In this document: positions 34,306 through 36,429 of the stretch, piece after piece
Layout: each line of letters starts with the position of its first letter
How positions within the stretch are numbered: position 1 is the first letter of the stretch
Origin: Ichthyophthirius multifiliis
Lineage: Eukaryota > Ciliophora > Oligohymenophorea > Hymenostomatida
Assembly: GCF_000220395.1 (NCBI RefSeq)
Contig: NW_004086918.1
Span: 1 to 36,429, forward strand
Length of the DNA stretch: 36,429 bases
Direction of reading: 5' to 3'
Notes under the pieces: generated by a model
What the model was told of the DNA's origin: nothing
Database searches by the model: none
Seen by the model: the letters and a program-made list of their open reading frames with translations, nothing else
Position numbers and translations under genes: made by a program

Positions 34306-35466
34306 ATGGAATAATTTGTAAAATTTTTAGAATCAAGGCAAAAAGACACATTTATTCCAGAATATTTTAAAAAGAATAAATAAATATAAGAAGTAACATT
34401 TGAAATAATACAAAGTGAAGAATCATAAACAATGATAATTCCCTACAAAAATATAAAATGTAAAAATATTAAATGTATATATGACATTGATTTACTTGTG
34501 GAAATATACTAATAAAACTAAAATTAAAAATCAATATAATTTATATGCTAAACATGCAAATCATAAATAAATCTAAATGATTTTTACTATGATACGTATT
34601 TATTCGAAGCTTTCAAAAAAATATTCCTTCGATACAATAAAGGAAACATTTACGTTCATGAAATAATATTTTATAGAAATGGTGATTTTAATCCAATCTT
34701 ATAAAATGAAAAATATTCATAATTTCCTCTAGATAATTAAATAGCTTTGTTTACTTAAAATCTAAATTAATAAGAATTAAAAAGAATAAAAAACTTATTT
34801 GATAAAAACTCTAAAAATAAATTATAAATGGAAGATTAAATATTAAAGAGACTTGATATATCATTAAATTTTGAATCTTATTATTTAATAGATGAAGAAT
34901 ACAATGTAAACCCAAGATTGATGCAATTTTTATTAAATTGTGTAAAAAACTATGAAACAACTTGCGATAAAAAATATTCTATAATAATAGGTTTAGCTGT
35001 ATAATAATTAAGCACTGAATAAGGTTACGTAAACTGTGGTTTTATTAAATATTTTGAAAATCAACATACATAAAAGGAACTATTGAGTAATTTTGAATAT
35101 GGAATTATAGTATTTTATTATTAAAAAACATGGTCTTTAATGGCTGTGAATTTTAAAAATTAAAATTGTGATTTTTATGTTTACAAAGATCATTTGAAAA
35201 ATGAATACTAGCAATTAATATCTGCAATTTTAGAAGAATAGTTTTTTTTTTAAAACGCTTCAATTAATTATTTTGATTAATTCAGCTTTCATACTCCATC
35301 AGACTTTAAATATAGTGGTTGTATTGTATTTAATATTTTATTTAAATTTGTTTTCTATTAGGATGATTTTAATCTTTTTGACAATTTCGATTAAAATCAA
35401 GTTGATATCCTTAAAAAAGATAATAGTCTTTATTTTTTGGATCTTATTAAAATCTATGGAACTTGA
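34306..35466 (+). CDS. SP-RING-like plus Ulp1-like protein (SUMO-linked)
   Basis: One frame of 387 codons from ATG 34306 to TGA 35464-35466. Residues about 30-95 resemble the MIZ/SP-RING of PIAS/Siz SUMO E3 ligases: IIPYKNIKCKNIKC, YDIDLLVEIY, then FICQTCKSQINLNDFYYD. The zinc ligands would be the Cys residues, but the expected His after C-x is Asn. After a Gln/Asn-rich linker, the C-terminal half (from about 235) resembles a Ulp1/SENP cysteine protease: TWSLMAVNF aligns with H-W-x-L-x-V-I, FYVYKD with the Y-D-S strand, and TPSDFKYSGCIVFNILFKF with Q-x-N-x-x-D-C-G-V-F. The Cys is kept but the His is Thr, and D-C-G is G-C-I, so catalysis is doubtful. Joining a SUMO ligase-like and a SUMO protease-like part is unusual. 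A coding-like tail in another frame follows the stop. Confidence 0.6.
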
Positions 35467-35770
35467 TTCTAAAACTAAATAATTTTTCAGACCTATAAAA
35501 AATGATAATAATTAGAAAAAGTAAAGTAAATATTATACCCCGAAAATTAATTAAAAAGAAGGTGTAAGTAGTATTTTTAGTCTTCAAGTATTAAAAAATA
35601 GTTAAAATGCTCTTTCTCTCTTTCTAGTAAAATTTGATGAAGAGTCGGAAATTTAAAGTGAAAAGAGTAATGAAGATGAATATAATTAATGTATTTTTAA
35701 AAATTTAATACACATTTTATTTTTAAAAGAAAATATTTTATAATTTTAAATTTATTTTATTTATTTATGA
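35467..35770 (+). other. Coding-like tail in a shifted frame
   Basis: Directly overlapping and after the stop at 35466, another frame reads MELDSKTKQFFRPIKND, then SLQVLKNSQNALSLFLVKFDEE and EIQSEKSNEDEYNQ, open to TGA at 35768-35770. The acidic, Ser-rich composition is coding-like. It may be the true C-terminus of the SP-RING/Ulp1-like protein after a one-base break near 35450 (an A4 run), or an unspliced exon. Confidence 0.45.
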
Positions 35771-35843
35771 GAAAATAAAATAAAAAAGAGTTTAAATTTT
35801 TAAGAGGAAATTGAGAAAATTAAGAGATTACATTTAAAATAAA

Positions 35844-36429
35844 ATGGAAAATACAAATGCATAAAGAAAAGTTAATAAATTATTAGAAAAATTTTAATAT
35901 GATATTATTAAAGAAATAAAAAAAAATAGTAAAATATAGGATAATGATAAAAAACGTATATATTATTTAAAATAATATATATACAAAACTTACGAATTTA
36001 AAAATAATATTAATTAGATTAGCAAATTATTATATAAACTAAAAATTATAAGAATTTATTTAGAAATAAAATCAAATCAAATCAAAGCTTAGAAGATTAA
36101 GATAACCCAAAAAACCATAAAAAATACTTAGAAAGATAATAGATACATCTATCACTAGATAATCTAAAAAAATTATTGAAAATTTTGAAAAAGATGTATA
36201 TAGAAAAATAGATTTTAAAAATAGCAATAGATAATTTGATCCTATAAAACAAGAGGTTTAAACGGAACAATATATGCAAAATTATAATTCATTTGTTTCT
36301 TTAGATTACTATTATTATAACTATGATATTCAAAAATATGAATAATTAATAGATGAACACAATTATAGATATCATAATATGATATTTTCTAAACTAGATT
36401 AGTTTGTAAACTTAAGAAAATCCTCAAAA
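35844..36429 (+). CDS. Unknown protein, 5' part, runs off the window
   Basis: ATG 35844 opens MENTNAQRKVNKLLEKFQYD and KEIKKNSKIQDND, a helical, basic start. Around 35950-36010 an AT-rich stretch with GTATAT and TTAG boundaries is probably an intron. Two coding-like segments follow in different frames: QSLEDQDNPKNHKKYLERQ (about 36080-36140) and KKIIENFEKDVYRKIDF, QEVQTEQYMQNYNSFVS to the end. Joining them needs one extra A in the A7 run near 36165-36171. The Tyr/Asn-rich end (DYYYYNYDIQKYEQLIDEH) is not recognised. The gene continues beyond 36429. Confidence 0.5.

Noticed and set aside
1-36429. tRNA, rRNA or CRISPR array
   Set aside because: No cloverleaf with a GTTCGAATC-like T-loop, no conserved rRNA text and no spaced direct repeats were seen. 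The few TTCGAA occurrences lie in coding or AT-rich sequence.
1-36429. Euplotes-type programmed frameshifting as the general explanation for frame breaks
   Set aside because: Euplotes uses TGA as Cys and TAA as stop. Here TAA and TAG are Gln and TGA is stop, so that mechanism cannot be assumed.

Overview
The window reads as nuclear, probably macronuclear, DNA of a ciliate. It is extremely AT-rich. Long reading frames appear only if TAA and TAG are read as glutamine and TGA is the sole stop. Most genes are interrupted by short AT-rich GT...AG introns of about 38-131 nt. This points to an oligohymenophorean ciliate of the Tetrahymena, Ichthyophthirius or Pseudocohnilembus type; the species cannot be fixed from the sequence. 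All gene models below were read by hand with this code. For most of them, removing the proposed introns gives an exact multiple of three, which supports the splicing.

Layout. 0.5-3.4 kb, minus strand: a family-16-like methyltransferase, a divergent (probably inactive) protein kinase, and a LYR-motif protein. 3.6-11.1 kb, plus strand: a cytochrome b5 protein with a one-base frame break, a long TPR protein with another break, a CDC20/CDH1-like WD40 protein, and a coiled-coil protein of the ciliary microtubule inner protein type. 11.3-12.5 kb, plus: a MAK/ICK-type kinase. 12.7-15.3 kb, minus: a coiled-coil protein and an MBOAT acyltransferase. 15.8-16.7 kb, plus: a small membrane protein. 16.7-18.0 kb: no gene seen. 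18.0-23.5 kb, plus: a 1674-residue cysteine-rich single-pass surface protein. 23.6-25.3 kb, plus: an intronless orphan of 563 residues. 25.6-26.8 kb, minus: a coiled-coil protein. 27.6-31.1 kb, plus: a second large cysteine-rich secretory protein. 31.3-33.7 kb, minus: a complete Tousled-like kinase. 34.3-35.5 kb, plus: a protein combining an SP-RING-like and a Ulp1-like region. 35.8 kb to the end: the 5' part of another gene.

The genes do not form one pathway. Two neighbours fit ciliary biology (the coiled-coil axonemal protein and the MAK-type kinase), two fit cell cycle or chromatin work (CDC20-like, TLK), and two are secretory or surface cysteine-rich proteins. No rRNA, tRNA, transposon, telomere repeat or CRISPR array was recognised.

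A recurring feature is the single-base frame break: two at non-homopolymer sites (cytochrome b5, TPR) and others at A-runs. They may be assembly errors, real mutations or programmed frameshifts; the sequence alone does not decide. The most interesting candidates are the SP-RING/Ulp1-like combination and the cysteine-rich gene whose eight introns are all phase 2, six of them splitting a cysteine codon.
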